NCBI GenBank assembly: GCA_903907905.1
Contig: CAIVPX010000060.1
Coordinates: 1-42,665, forward strand
DNA length: 42,665 bases
Direction of reading: 5' to 3'
Source: an uncultured bacterium
Lineage (GTDB): Bacteria; Pseudomonadota; Gammaproteobacteria; Burkholderiales; Burkholderiaceae_E
Each line of letters begins with the position of its first letter. The first letter of the stretch is position 1. The position numbers and the translations under genes were made by a program. Under the pieces are notes generated by a model, which was not told where the DNA came from, ran no database searches, and saw only the letters and a program-made list of their open reading frames with translations. Shown piece by piece: positions 25,064 through 33,061 of the stretch.

Positions 25064-25091
25064 TTGACACCCAATTGGGGCGATTTATAAT
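25064..25091 (+). promoter_or_regulatory. Consensus sigma-70 promoter with palindrome in the spacer
   Basis: TTGACA (25064-25069) and TATAAT (25086-25091) match the -35 and -10 consensus perfectly, 16 bases apart. The spacer holds the perfect 10-base palindrome CCCAATTGGG (25070-25079), a likely repressor site. About 35 bases further on is AAGGGGG and the ATG of the TctC gene, so this promoter drives cluster B. The rest of 24969-25126 must also serve the divergent operon; only a weak minus-strand promoter (TTGTTG, 18 bases, TAGCAT) was seen. Confidence 0.85.
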
Positions 25092-25126
25092 CATCAATAA
25101 CATAAAACAACTTAAGGGGGACACCC

Positions 25127-26116
25127 ATGTCACTGGTACGCCAAGCGGCGCAAGTCATCTTGCGATCGGCACTCGCCGCCGCCATCGGACTCTCGGGCCT
25201 CGCCCACGCCCAGTTGCAACCAGGCAAGCCCGTCCGTCTCCTCACCCCGTATCCACCCGGCGGTTCCACCGACACCCTGTCCCGTGTGGTCGCGCCCAAG
25301 TTGTCTGAAGTATTGGGTGCGTCGGTCAATGTCGAGGCCATGCCTGGCGCCAACGGGTCGGTTGCGCTCAGCTTTCTCGCCAAGGCCGCCCCTGATGGCC
25401 ACACGATTCTCATCACCACCGCCAGCCCGCTGGTGATCAATCCGCATACCTTCCCAGCGGTCAGCTACGACGCGCTCAAAGACTTCACCCCCATCACGCT
25501 GGTGGCGACGTCGGAAAGCGCGATCGTCGTGCACCCCTCGGTGCCGGCCAAAGACCTTCGCGAACTGATTGAGTTGTCGCGTACCCGGCCGATCCGGTTC
25601 GGCGTGGCCGGGCTGGGCGGTCAGCCCGAGATGGTGATCGAAAAGATCAAGCTCGATACCGGCGCTCGATTTGATGTCGTGCCCTACAAGGGCGGTGGGC
25701 CTGCGATCAACGACGCAGTGGGCGGGCATGTTGATGCGGTGCTCAATGACATCTCCGGTTTTATCGTTCCCATGGTGGAGTCTGGAAAACTGCGGGGGCT
25801 TTCGGTGCTGGCCACCACCCCGAAGTCCGAGTTTCTGCCCGGCTCGCCCACGCTAGCGGCCACCGGTCAGCCCGCGTTTGCAATGCGCAGCTGGTTGATC
25901 CTGCTCGGCCCCCCCAATATGCCAGCCGCTCTGGGTGAGCACCTTCGCAAGGCAGTGGTCGAGGCTGTAGCCAAAGACGACACCATCAAGAGCCTACGGA
26001 CCAATGCTCTGCTGCCTTACACCCTGGGGTCGGTCGAGGAAACGCGCCGGTTCGTGGCTGCCGAGTACGAGCACTTTCGCGTGATGCAGCAGCAGACTGG
26101 GGTGAAGGTCCGTTGA
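25127..26116 (+). CDS. TctC/Bug tripartite tricarboxylate transporter binding protein
   Basis: A 329-residue periplasmic binding protein with a clean signal peptide ending L-A-H-A-Q at about residue 28. Family hallmarks are P-G-K-P-V-R-L-L, P-Y-P-P-G-G-S-T-D, A-A-P-D-G-H-T and V-P-Y-K-G-G-G. It has AAGGGGG seven bases before the ATG and lies directly behind the consensus promoter, so it is probably the most strongly expressed gene here. The next gene starts inside its stop codon. No TctA or TctB gene accompanies it. The ligand is probably the carboxylic acid processed by the downstream CoA-thioester enzymes. Confidence 0.95.
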   Translation: MSLVRQAAQVILRSALAAAIGLSGLAHAQLQPGKPVRLLTPYPPGGSTDTLSRVVAPKLSEVLGASVNVEAMPGANGSVALSFLAKAAPDGHTILITTASPLVINPHTFPAVSYDALKDFTPITLVATSESAIVVHPSVPAKDLRELIELSRTRPIRFGVAGLGGQPEMVIEKIKLDTGARFDVVPYKGGGPAINDAVGGHVDAVLNDISGFIVPMVESGKLRGLSVLATTPKSEFLPGSPTLAATGQPAFAMRSWLILLGPPNMPAALGEHLRKAVVEAVAKDDTIKSLRTNALLPYTLGSVEETRRFVAAEYEHFRVMQQQTGVKVR

Positions 26117-26601
26117 GCGACGCGACCGCCGGTACCCACGACCCGGCGCAGCAGCGCTTGCGCGCGGTCGCAGAGAGGCTGGCCGCGCGGGTGGGCGAGT
26201 CGCTGCGGTCGGCGGGTCCGATCGAAATCGATGCGGTGAGCGTCCGGCGCTTTCGCGAGGCGATCGGTCTCGATCCCGATCCGCGGCTGGGCGTGCCGCC
26301 TGCCATGCTGGCTCACATCTTTCGGCCCGACGTCGATCTCAGCGCCGATGTACGCCCGCGCGAAACCATCGACTCGCAACTGATAAACCCGGTCAATGGC
26401 GGCACCGATCTGTTGCTTCACCGGCGGCTCGCCCTCGGGGATCGGCTGCGCTGCGAGACCCGGCTTCATGAGGTGTCGGTTCGCGAGGGGCGGTCGGGGC
26501 CGCTGGTGTTTGTCACCACCGAAAGTGTCTACGTCGACGCCGCCTCGACGGAACTTGGCCGTATCCGGCACGCCATGATCTATCGCGGGGTGGCCTCTTG
26601 A
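26113..26601 (+). CDS. FAS1-like dehydratase-domain hotdog, partner subunit
   Basis: A 162-residue protein resembling the N-terminal MaoC (FAS1-like dehydratase) domain, without a recognisable D-x-N-P-x-H motif; the equivalent segment reads D-P-D-P-R-L. Followed at once by a second hotdog gene, it looks like the non-catalytic half of a split hydratase. The TTG start at 26113 overlaps the TctC stop (TTGA) with AAGG four bases upstream; no better start exists before the conserved region. Identity as a hotdog rests on the A-Q-L-I-N-P-V-like and R-R-L-A-L-G-D-R-L segments and on context. Confidence 0.72.
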   Translation: MSDATAGTHDPAQQRLRAVAERLAARVGESLRSAGPIEIDAVSVRRFREAIGLDPDPRLGVPPAMLAHIFRPDVDLSADVRPRETIDSQLINPVNGGTDLLLHRRLALGDRLRCETRLHEVSVREGRSGPLVFVTTESVYVDAASTELGRIRHAMIYRGVAS

Positions 26602-26603
26602 GC

Positions 26604-27029
26604 ATGCCGGTGACCCTGTTGCAGGCCAAGGTGGGTGAGGTCATCCATCGCCACGCGCGTGGTCCGGCCACGCTGTCTCAACTCGCTTATTACTGTGCAG
26701 CTGTCGGGGTGGTCGATCCGATCCACTACGACCGACTCTTTGCCCGCGAGGCAGGCTTTCCCGACGCGGTGGTCAACGGCTCGCTGCGAATTGCCTGGAT
26801 GAGCCAGGTCCTGGCCGACTTTGCCGGCCCCGAGGGCCGTCTGGTGCGCTTGCGCTGCAATCACCGCGGCCTGCTGCTCGTGGGGCAGCCCATGGTGACG
26901 GAACTGGTGCTGGCCGAGCCCATTCAGTCCGAAGCTGGCATGACGCAGATCCGGCTCGATGTGCGGTGCGTGGCCTCAGGTGAAATCTGCGATTCAGGTG
27001 AGGCGCTCTGCGAGCTGCAACTGCGCTGA
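26604..27029 (+). CDS. MaoC-like hotdog hydratase subunit
   Basis: A 141-residue hotdog with P-I-H-Y-D (H41) and a following A-V-V-N-G-S loop as in MaoC hydratases. The catalytic Asp of G-D-x-N-P-x-H is replaced: the segment is G-V-V-D-P-I-H, with Val at the usual position and D38 three residues later. It forms a tandem with the preceding gene, mirroring the 22314/21881 pair on the other side of the divergent promoter. The start is either ATG 26604 or a TTG at 26598 overlapping the upstream stop; the ATG is preferred. Probably hydrates the enoyl-CoA produced by the dehydrogenases that follow. Confidence 0.8.
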   Translation: MPVTLLQAKVGEVIHRHARGPATLSQLAYYCAAVGVVDPIHYDRLFAREAGFPDAVVNGSLRIAWMSQVLADFAGPEGRLVRLRCNHRGLLLVGQPMVTELVLAEPIQSEAGMTQIRLDVRCVASGEICDSGEALCELQLR

Positions 27030-27060
27030 CCCGATCCATCACTTCTCAACGGAGTTCGAC

Positions 27061-28209
27061 TTGCTGATCGATTTCAGTCCCGCCCTCGATGCCTTCCGCC
27101 AGGAGGTCTCGTCGGTGTTCAATGCCGCCTTTCGCCCGGAATGGTGCTCACTCGATCTCGAATCACCCGGGTATCTGGCCCTGGGCCGGCAGATGGACCA
27201 GTTGCTGATCCAGCGCGGCTGGTATTCGCTGCACTGGCCGGTCGAGTACGGCGGCGGCAGCGACCCGGAAGACTTTCTTCGCCATGCCGCGCTGCGCGAG
27301 CTCGAGGGCTATTACCGCGTTCCCACTTTTGGCGGGCACGGACGATATATCGTGGGCCCGGCGCTCATTCACTTTGGCACCGACGAACAGAAGGCGCGTT
27401 ATCTGCCGCCCATTGCCCGTGGCGAAACCGTCATCTGCCTGGGCTTTACCGAGCCGAATGCCGGCAGCGATCTGGCGGCGATGGAGGCCAAGGCCGTGCT
27501 GGATGGCGACCATTACGTGGTGAACGGCAGCAAGCTCTACATCACTTACGGTCACTATGCCACTTCCATGCTGCTGGCGGTGCGCACCGATCCCAGCAAA
27601 CCCCGGCACAAGGGCATCAGCCTGTTTCTGGTCGATATGGATACGCCGGGCATCAAGATCAGCCCGCTGCACTGTCTCACCGGCCACCGCGTGAACGAGG
27701 TGAGCTTCGAGGACGTGCGATTGCCGCGCGGCACGCTGCTCGGCAACCTCAATCAGGGCTTCTATCACATGGCCACCGCGCTCAATTTCGAGCGCTCGGG
27801 GCTGGATCTCCCGGCCAAGTACATGGGGCATCTCGAAGACGTCGCCGAGCATGCGCGCCGCACCGGCAAGTGGAGCGACTCGGGGCTTCGTGAGCGAATC
27901 GGTCGTCTGGCGGCGCAACTCGAAGCCTGGCGGATGATCTGCTGGCGGGTCGTGCTGCTGCAGCAGCGGGGCGAGGTCCCCAGCTGGGAGGCGTCGCTCG
28001 CGCAGTTCTATCGTAAGGACTTCAATCCGCAGTTCGGCAGGGTGCTGCTCGAGGTCTTCGGGCCGCAGGCCATCCTCGAGCGCGGCGATCCCGAGGCGGT
28101 CCTGGGGGGGCGCGTCGAGTGGTATCTGCGCGAGGGGTTCAACAATCACGGGCAGGGTGGACGTTTCGTGACGCGCAACGTCATTGCGCGTCGGGGCTTG
28201 GGCCTGTGA
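27061..28209 (+). CDS. Acyl-CoA dehydrogenase, FAD-binding subunit
   Basis: A 382-residue acyl-CoA dehydrogenase. It shows the middle-domain flavin signature G-F-T-E-P-N-A-G-S-D-L, the W-P-V-E-Y-G-G N-terminal segment, and the C-terminal R-N-V-I-A-R-R-G-L-G-L. Just before that, a Glu in R-E-G-F sits where the catalytic base of the E-G-T-x-x-I-Q class lies. The TTG start at 27061 has GGAG six bases upstream. It is followed by a shorter, divergent dehydrogenase, so an alpha/beta heteromer of the ChsE1-ChsE2 kind is likely. It would make the enoyl-CoA for the two preceding hotdog proteins. Confidence 0.92.
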   Translation: MLIDFSPALDAFRQEVSSVFNAAFRPEWCSLDLESPGYLALGRQMDQLLIQRGWYSLHWPVEYGGGSDPEDFLRHAALRELEGYYRVPTFGGHGRYIVGPALIHFGTDEQKARYLPPIARGETVICLGFTEPNAGSDLAAMEAKAVLDGDHYVVNGSKLYITYGHYATSMLLAVRTDPSKPRHKGISLFLVDMDTPGIKISPLHCLTGHRVNEVSFEDVRLPRGTLLGNLNQGFYHMATALNFERSGLDLPAKYMGHLEDVAEHARRTGKWSDSGLRERIGRLAAQLEAWRMICWRVVLLQQRGEVPSWEASLAQFYRKDFNPQFGRVLLEVFGPQAILERGDPEAVLGGRVEWYLREGFNNHGQGGRFVTRNVIARRGLGL

Positions 28210-28226
28210 GCGCGAAAGGACAGGAG

Positions 28227-29297
28227 ATGACGAGAGAAGAGCGGGACGAAACGCTGGCCATGCTGCGCGAGGCGGCTCGAGACTTCTGTGTCGCCGAGCT
28301 CGAGCGACCGGTCACCGACGAGCCGGGCCTGCGCGCGCTCTGGACGCAGATGGCACAACTCGGCTGGCTGGGCGTGGCCCTGCCCGAGGCATCGGGTGGG
28401 AGCGGGCTGGGCCTCGCAGGGGCTGGCATGATCGCCCTCGAACTGGGTGCGGCGGCGCAGATGCGTGGATTTGCCGAGACGGTGGCGGTCGGCGCCGTGC
28501 TCGCCGCGCAGGACACGGCGCTGGCGCGGTCGCTGCTGCCCGAGGTGGCCGCGGGGGCGATCGAGTTTGCCTTCGATCCGCAGCCCCACGCGCAGGGTGC
28601 GACGAGTTCAGCAGGGGTGCTGCTCGCCCCCGCTGGTGCGAGCCGCCTGCTGCTGGTCGATTTCTCCGAGGGCCAAGGCTTGCGACTGCTCGAGGTCGCC
28701 GATCCGAAGGGGCTGCACCCTGCGATCACCACGGCACGCTCGATCGATGCACGGGTGGCCGGATCGGCGCTGCGAGTGACAGGTGTACTCGCCGAGGGTG
28801 ACCAGGCCCGGGCCATCTGGGCCGAGCTGAACGCGAGCTACCGCTGCGTGGTCGGTGCCTTGCTGGTGGGCGCCACCCGCTCGGGCCTGCGCATTGCCAT
28901 CGACTATGCGCGCGTGCGATCCCAGTTCGGCCAGCTGATCGGCTCCTTCCAGGCGGTGCAGCATGCGCTGGTCGATGTGCTGGGGGCCGTCGATGCGGCC
29001 GAGATGCTGTCGCTGCGGGCCTTGCTGCAGCTCGACAAGCGGGCGGCCGACCGCCTGTCGATGGCGGCCGCGTCCACCTCGTTTGCAAGAGAAACCGCCT
29101 GGAGCGGACTCATGAAGGTCTACGACGTGATGGGCGGCGTCGGCTTCATCGAAGACCACCCCCTGAGTGGCATGACCCGCGCGCTGGTCTCGCTGATCGC
29201 GCGACTGGGCGGCGCCGCCGACTGTGACAGCGCCGTGGCCGATTTCGTCAGGCCCGGCCACTGGATCGAATCTCCTGATGCGAGTCTGCTCCGATGA
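28227..29297 (+). CDS. Acyl-CoA dehydrogenase-like protein, probable partner subunit
   Basis: A 356-residue acyl-CoA dehydrogenase family member. The N-terminal domain (L-G-W-L-G-V-A-L-P-E) and C-terminal helical domain (R-S-Q-F-G, then G-S-F-Q-A-V-Q-H) are clear. The middle domain is short and lacks the T-E-P-x-A-G-S-D flavin signature, and no R-N-I-I-A-R tail is present. This fits the non-catalytic chain of a heteromeric dehydrogenase, partner of the preceding gene. The ATG at 28227 (AAAGGA seven bases upstream) is preferred over a GTG at 28206 that overlaps the upstream stop. Confidence 0.88.
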   Translation: MTREERDETLAMLREAARDFCVAELERPVTDEPGLRALWTQMAQLGWLGVALPEASGGSGLGLAGAGMIALELGAAAQMRGFAETVAVGAVLAAQDTALARSLLPEVAAGAIEFAFDPQPHAQGATSSAGVLLAPAGASRLLLVDFSEGQGLRLLEVADPKGLHPAITTARSIDARVAGSALRVTGVLAEGDQARAIWAELNASYRCVVGALLVGATRSGLRIAIDYARVRSQFGQLIGSFQAVQHALVDVLGAVDAAEMLSLRALLQLDKRAADRLSMAAASTSFARETAWSGLMKVYDVMGGVGFIEDHPLSGMTRALVSLIARLGGAADCDSAVADFVRPGHWIESPDASLLR

Positions 29298-29731
29298 CCG
29301 AAACCACCAAACCGCTCCCCATCCCCAGTGAGCTGGCCCAACCGTTCTGGGACGCCCTACGTGAGAATGAGCTGAAGCTGCAGCAGTGTCAGGGTTGTAG
29401 CGTCCACATTCATCCGCCCAAGATCATTTGCCCGCGCTGCCATGGCCGGCGCTTCGAGTGGGCCCGCGTCAAGCCCACGGGACACGTCTATAGCTACACC
29501 ATCGTGCATCGCGCGCCCATTCCGGCGTTCAAGCCAGATGTGCCCTACGCGGTGGCGCTGGTCGACATCGAAGGGACCGAAGCCCGCCTGCTCTCCAATC
29601 TGCTGGCGCCGCTCGATCAGATTCAGGTTGGCATGCCGGTCGATCTGGTGTTCGACAAGGCGAGCGATGACATCACGCTGTTTCGTTTCAAGCCGGCCGC
29701 GCCTGCGGTGCCGAGCAAGGGAGAGGCCTGA
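29294..29731 (+). CDS. Zn-ribbon/OB-fold protein (DUF35), thiolase partner
   Basis: A 145-residue DUF35 protein. A rubredoxin-like zinc ribbon has C32-x-x-C35 and C46-x-x-C49, followed by an OB fold with G-x-V-Y-S-Y-T-I-V-H-R-A-P and P-Y-A-V-A-L-V-D. Such proteins bind SCP2-type thiolases and help channel or position acyl-CoA, as shown for the Ltp2 aldolase of steroid degraders. Its ATG overlaps the stop of the second dehydrogenase gene (ATGA), and its stop overlaps the start of the thiolase gene, so it is made with both. It probably acts as a stoichiometric partner of the 29731 protein. Confidence 0.92.
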   Translation: MTETTKPLPIPSELAQPFWDALRENELKLQQCQGCSVHIHPPKIICPRCHGRRFEWARVKPTGHVYSYTIVHRAPIPAFKPDVPYAVALVDIEGTEARLLSNLLAPLDQIQVGMPVDLVFDKASDDITLFRFKPAAPAVPSKGEA

Positions 29732-30909
29732 TGCGCGCTGAAAAACTCGAGGCCACGCGCAAGTTGCTGCGCGAGGCGGCCATCGTTGGAGTGCACACCA
29801 CCGAGCAGGGCGATCTGCCTCACCGCTCAACGGACGACCTGCTGCTCGAATCCATCGAAGGCGCGGTGCACGATGCGGGCCTCACGCTCGACGATGTCGA
29901 CGGCATTGCCGGGGGGCGCAGCCCCACCGACAGTGCGGCCACGGCGCTGCCCGGATACTGGTCCGAACTGCTTGGGCATCCGGTGCGCTACTTCAGCACG
30001 GTTGACGCGGCGGCGGCCGCGCACTCGGCCAACATCCTGCACGCGGCCCTCGCCGTGGCGGCGGGGCTGGCCGACACGATTGTCGTGATCGGCGGCGGCA
30101 GTCGGGGCGGATCGCGCCAGGCAAGCGTTCAGAAAATGGCCTACGCCCACGGTGAGTTCGATGTCTCCTGGGGCACGCTGGTGCCCTCGTGGTTCGCGCT
30201 CGCCGCACGGCGCCACATGCACGAATTCGGCACCACGTCCGAGCAACTCGCTGAAATCGCCGTCTCCACGCGGCAGTGGGCAGGCATGCACCCGCAGTCC
30301 ATCATGAAAAAGCCGATCAGCGTCGCCGACGTGATCGCATCGCGCATGATTTCCGATCCGCTGCACCTGCTCGACTGCTGCCTCAGTAACGACGGCGCGG
30401 GCGCGCTCGTCATCACTTCGTCGGATCGTGCGCGCGACTGCCGCAAGAAGCCCGTGCATGTGATGGGCGGCGCCGAGGACTACACCTTTCGGGGCTATGT
30501 CGATACCGGTCATGAGTGGCTGCGTTCCGGGGCCGAGTACACCGGTGCCCAGTCGCTGCGCATGGCGGGCCTCACGCATCAGGACCTTGATGTCATCGAG
30601 ATCTACGACTGCTTCACCATCACGGTGGTGCGAATGCTCGAAGACCTGGGCTTTTGCAAGCGTGGCGAGGGCGGCGCCTTCGTGAGCGATGGCAAGTTGC
30701 GACCGGGGGGCAGTCTGCCGCTGAATACCCATGGCGGTGGTCTGTCCTGGGGCCACAGCTTTTCAGGCCTCGCGCATGCCATCGAGGCGGTGCGACAACT
30801 GCGTGGCGAGTGCGGTGAACGCCAGGTGGCCGGCGCCAAGACCTCGCTGGTACACAGCCAGGGTGGGCCGCTCGCCATGCACTCCACGGTCATTCTTGGA
30901 GCAGATTGA
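29731..30909 (+). CDS. SCP2-type thiolase-like protein, possible retro-aldolase
   Basis: A 392-residue thiolase-superfamily member of the SCP2/lipid-transfer type. The N-terminal active-site helix reads A-A-A-A-H-S, with A95 at the position of the nucleophilic Cys. The motifs E-I-Y-D-C-F-T-I-T and N-T-H-G-G-G-L-S-W-G-H are present. Members without the Cys that pair with DUF35 include Ltp2, which catalyses retro-aldol cleavage of a 3-hydroxyacyl-CoA rather than thiolysis. The start overlaps the DUF35 stop and has GAGAGG upstream. By analogy it would cleave the hydroxyacyl-CoA produced by the hydratases; the actual reaction is inference. Confidence 0.88.
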   Translation: MRAEKLEATRKLLREAAIVGVHTTEQGDLPHRSTDDLLLESIEGAVHDAGLTLDDVDGIAGGRSPTDSAATALPGYWSELLGHPVRYFSTVDAAAAAHSANILHAALAVAAGLADTIVVIGGGSRGGSRQASVQKMAYAHGEFDVSWGTLVPSWFALAARRHMHEFGTTSEQLAEIAVSTRQWAGMHPQSIMKKPISVADVIASRMISDPLHLLDCCLSNDGAGALVITSSDRARDCRKKPVHVMGGAEDYTFRGYVDTGHEWLRSGAEYTGAQSLRMAGLTHQDLDVIEIYDCFTITVVRMLEDLGFCKRGEGGAFVSDGKLRPGGSLPLNTHGGGLSWGHSFSGLAHAIEAVRQLRGECGERQVAGAKTSLVHSQGGPLAMHSTVILGAD

Positions 30910-30910
30910 G

Positions 30911-32125
30911 GTGGCGAACGCACTACCGCTGCAAGGCCTGAGGGTGCTCGATATCACCCGATTCATTTCGGGGCCTTTCTGCACCATGATGCTGGGTGAT
31001 CTGGGCGCCGATGTCATCAAGGTCGAGCACCCGGTGGGCGGCGACGGCACCCGCCGCTGGGGCTCAGGCCCGCACCCCGCCGACAATCCGTACTACATGT
31101 CGGTCAATCGCAACAAGCGCTCGATTGCGGTCGACCTCAAAAAGCCTCAGGGCATCGCACTCATCGAGTCGCTGCTCGCGCGCTGCGATGTGCTTGTCAA
31201 CAACTCCCTGTATGGGGCCCTGGCCGAGTTCGGTCTGGGGGACGAGCGCCTGGCCGAGATCAACCCTCGCCTCATCTACTGCGAGATCACCGCCTACGGC
31301 GCTCGCGGTCCTGACCGCGACCGCGGCGCGATGGACTTCACCATCCAGGCCGAGTCGGGGCTCATGTCGCTCAACGGCGATCCCGAGGGCGCACCCATGA
31401 AGGTGGGCGCCCCCTTGATGGATGTGCTGACCGGGCTCTTCGCCTGCAACGCCATTCAAGCGGCGCTGCTTGAGCGCGAGCGAACCGGGCGCGGCGGCAA
31501 GGTGGGAACGTCCATGCTGGAGGTGGCGCTGGCCTCGATGCCCAACATCGTGAGCGATTACCTGGTGGATGGTATCGTGCCCGAGCGATGGGGTAATGGT
31601 CACCCCAATCTGGCGCCCTACGAAATCTACAAGGCGAGCGACCGCTGGACAGCGGTCGGAATCGCCACCGAACCACAATGGGCCAAGTTCTGCGACTTCA
31701 TCAATCGCGCTGATCTGCGCGATGACCCGCGCTTTGTGGCCAACCAAAACCGCACGGCCAACCGGGCCGCGCTCATCGAGGCCTTGTCGCCGATCATCGC
31801 TGCCCGTCCGCAGGCCTACTGGCTGGAGCACCTGTCGGCCATGGGGATGCCTTGCGCGCCCGTCAACACGGTGCCCGATATTCTGGCCGGTCCGCAGGTC
31901 GAGGCCTTGGGGCTCGTGCGCCAGGTGGCGCACCCGCTGTATGGCCAGGTGCCACTGGTGCGTTCAGCGATCAGCCGGGACGGCGAGCCCCTGCCGGTTC
32001 GCCGCCCCGCGCCTACCCTGGGCGAGCACACCGATGAGGTGCTGACCGAGGTGCTGGGGCTCTCGGCGCCAGCGATAGACGCACTTCGTCAAGCCGGCGC
32101 GATCAAGGGCAGGAGGGCGCAATGA
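30911..32125 (+). CDS. CaiB/BaiF family III CoA-transferase
   Basis: A 404-residue family III CoA-transferase with the expected single-chain length. It has L-R-V-L-D-I-T-R-F-I-S-G-P near 10-22, G-A-D-V-I-K-V-E at 32-39, N-R-N-K-R-S near 66-71 and D171 (P-L-M-D-V-L-T-G) as the conserved aspartate that forms the aspartyl-CoA intermediate. The GTG start at 30911 lies one base after the thiolase stop with GGAG nine bases upstream. An upstream open frame exists but lies within the thiolase gene. It probably activates the imported acid with CoA from a recycled donor such as succinyl-CoA or a pathway product. Confidence 0.93.
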   Translation: MANALPLQGLRVLDITRFISGPFCTMMLGDLGADVIKVEHPVGGDGTRRWGSGPHPADNPYYMSVNRNKRSIAVDLKKPQGIALIESLLARCDVLVNNSLYGALAEFGLGDERLAEINPRLIYCEITAYGARGPDRDRGAMDFTIQAESGLMSLNGDPEGAPMKVGAPLMDVLTGLFACNAIQAALLERERTGRGGKVGTSMLEVALASMPNIVSDYLVDGIVPERWGNGHPNLAPYEIYKASDRWTAVGIATEPQWAKFCDFINRADLRDDPRFVANQNRTANRAALIEALSPIIAARPQAYWLEHLSAMGMPCAPVNTVPDILAGPQVEALGLVRQVAHPLYGQVPLVRSAISRDGEPLPVRRPAPTLGEHTDEVLTEVLGLSAPAIDALRQAGAIKGRRAQ

Positions 32126-33012
32126 GCACCAAGCTCAGCGGGTCACGCGCCCAGGCAGACGGCGCAACCGGGAAGCCCCGCCGGACCACGAAAGCTGCGA
32201 AGGCGTCGCCGACCCAGGGGGTCGACGCACCCGGGAAGCCCGGCCGGCGCACCAAGGCTGATACCCGCGACACCGGGCGTTTGCGTACCTTGCGCGCGCG
32301 TTTGCCCAAGGCGGCCGAACTGCTCGCCCACGAACTGCTCTCCGATATCACCGCCAGGGAGTTGGGACCCGGCGACCGCCTGCCGCAGGAAGCGGTGATG
32401 ATCGAGCGCTATGGTGTGGCTCGGGCTACGGTTCGTGAGGCCCTGCGCATCCTCGAGGTCAACGGCCTGATCGAAATCCGCTCCGGACCGCGCGGCGGTC
32501 CGATCCTTCGCGACGCTGGTCCTGCCGACTTCAGCCGCATGGCGAGTTTTTTTCTGCAGGCCGAGGGCATCACCGTCGGCGAGATCCTCGAAGCCCGGGT
32601 GCAGCTTGAACCCTTCCTTGCTCGGGGCGCGTGCCGCCGTCGCGACAAGACCTTTCTCGCGCGGGTGGCCGATCTGAAGGCGCAGAGCCTGGCGGTCGAC
32701 CTGAAGGACAGCGACGCCTATTTGCGCGTCACGCGGGGGTTTCACGAACTGATCGGCGCGGCCTCTACCAACCGGATGCTGAGCCTGCTCAGCCAGTGCC
32801 TCATGGCCTTGTTCGCCGTGCGCTTTCCCGAGGATGTGTTCCCGCTGTCCGACCGCGTGCACGTCATTCGCGAGCACGACGAAGTGATGGCGCTTATCCT
32901 GGCCGGTGACGCCGATGCGGCCGAGCAGATCATGACTGAGCACATGGTGCGCTTTGCGCGCCGTGTGAAGACAGCACGACCGGATCAGTACGAAAAAGTC
33001 TTGGGCCGCTGA
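32122..33012 (+). CDS. GntR family regulator, FadR subfamily, basic N-terminal extension
   Basis: A 296-residue regulator with a winged helix at about 62-130 (L-P-Q-E-A-V-M-I-E-R-Y-G-V-A-R-A-T-V-R-E) and an FCD domain at about 145-275. The first 55 residues are a Lys/Arg/Pro/Thr-rich, probably disordered extension containing a near-duplicated segment G-K-P-(R/G)-R-(R)-T, which most family members lack. The ATG overlaps the CoA-transferase stop (ATGA) and AGGAGG lies five bases upstream. It is the likely regulator of cluster B, perhaps through the palindrome in the 25064 promoter (inference). Confidence 0.92.
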   Translation: MSTKLSGSRAQADGATGKPRRTTKAAKASPTQGVDAPGKPGRRTKADTRDTGRLRTLRARLPKAAELLAHELLSDITARELGPGDRLPQEAVMIERYGVARATVREALRILEVNGLIEIRSGPRGGPILRDAGPADFSRMASFFLQAEGITVGEILEARVQLEPFLARGACRRRDKTFLARVADLKAQSLAVDLKDSDAYLRVTRGFHELIGAASTNRMLSLLSQCLMALFAVRFPEDVFPLSDRVHVIREHDEVMALILAGDADAAEQIMTEHMVRFARRVKTARPDQYEKVLGR

Positions 33013-33061
33013 CGAACCGTCCGTCGCCTCACGATCAAACTCATCAGGGAGAACGGAGCAA

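Noticed and set aside
24969-25133. Extension of the PEP-mutase-family gene through the divergent promoter region
   Set aside because: The added residues overlap the consensus promoter and the TctC start and have no family similarity; the ATG at 24968 is preceded by AGGA.
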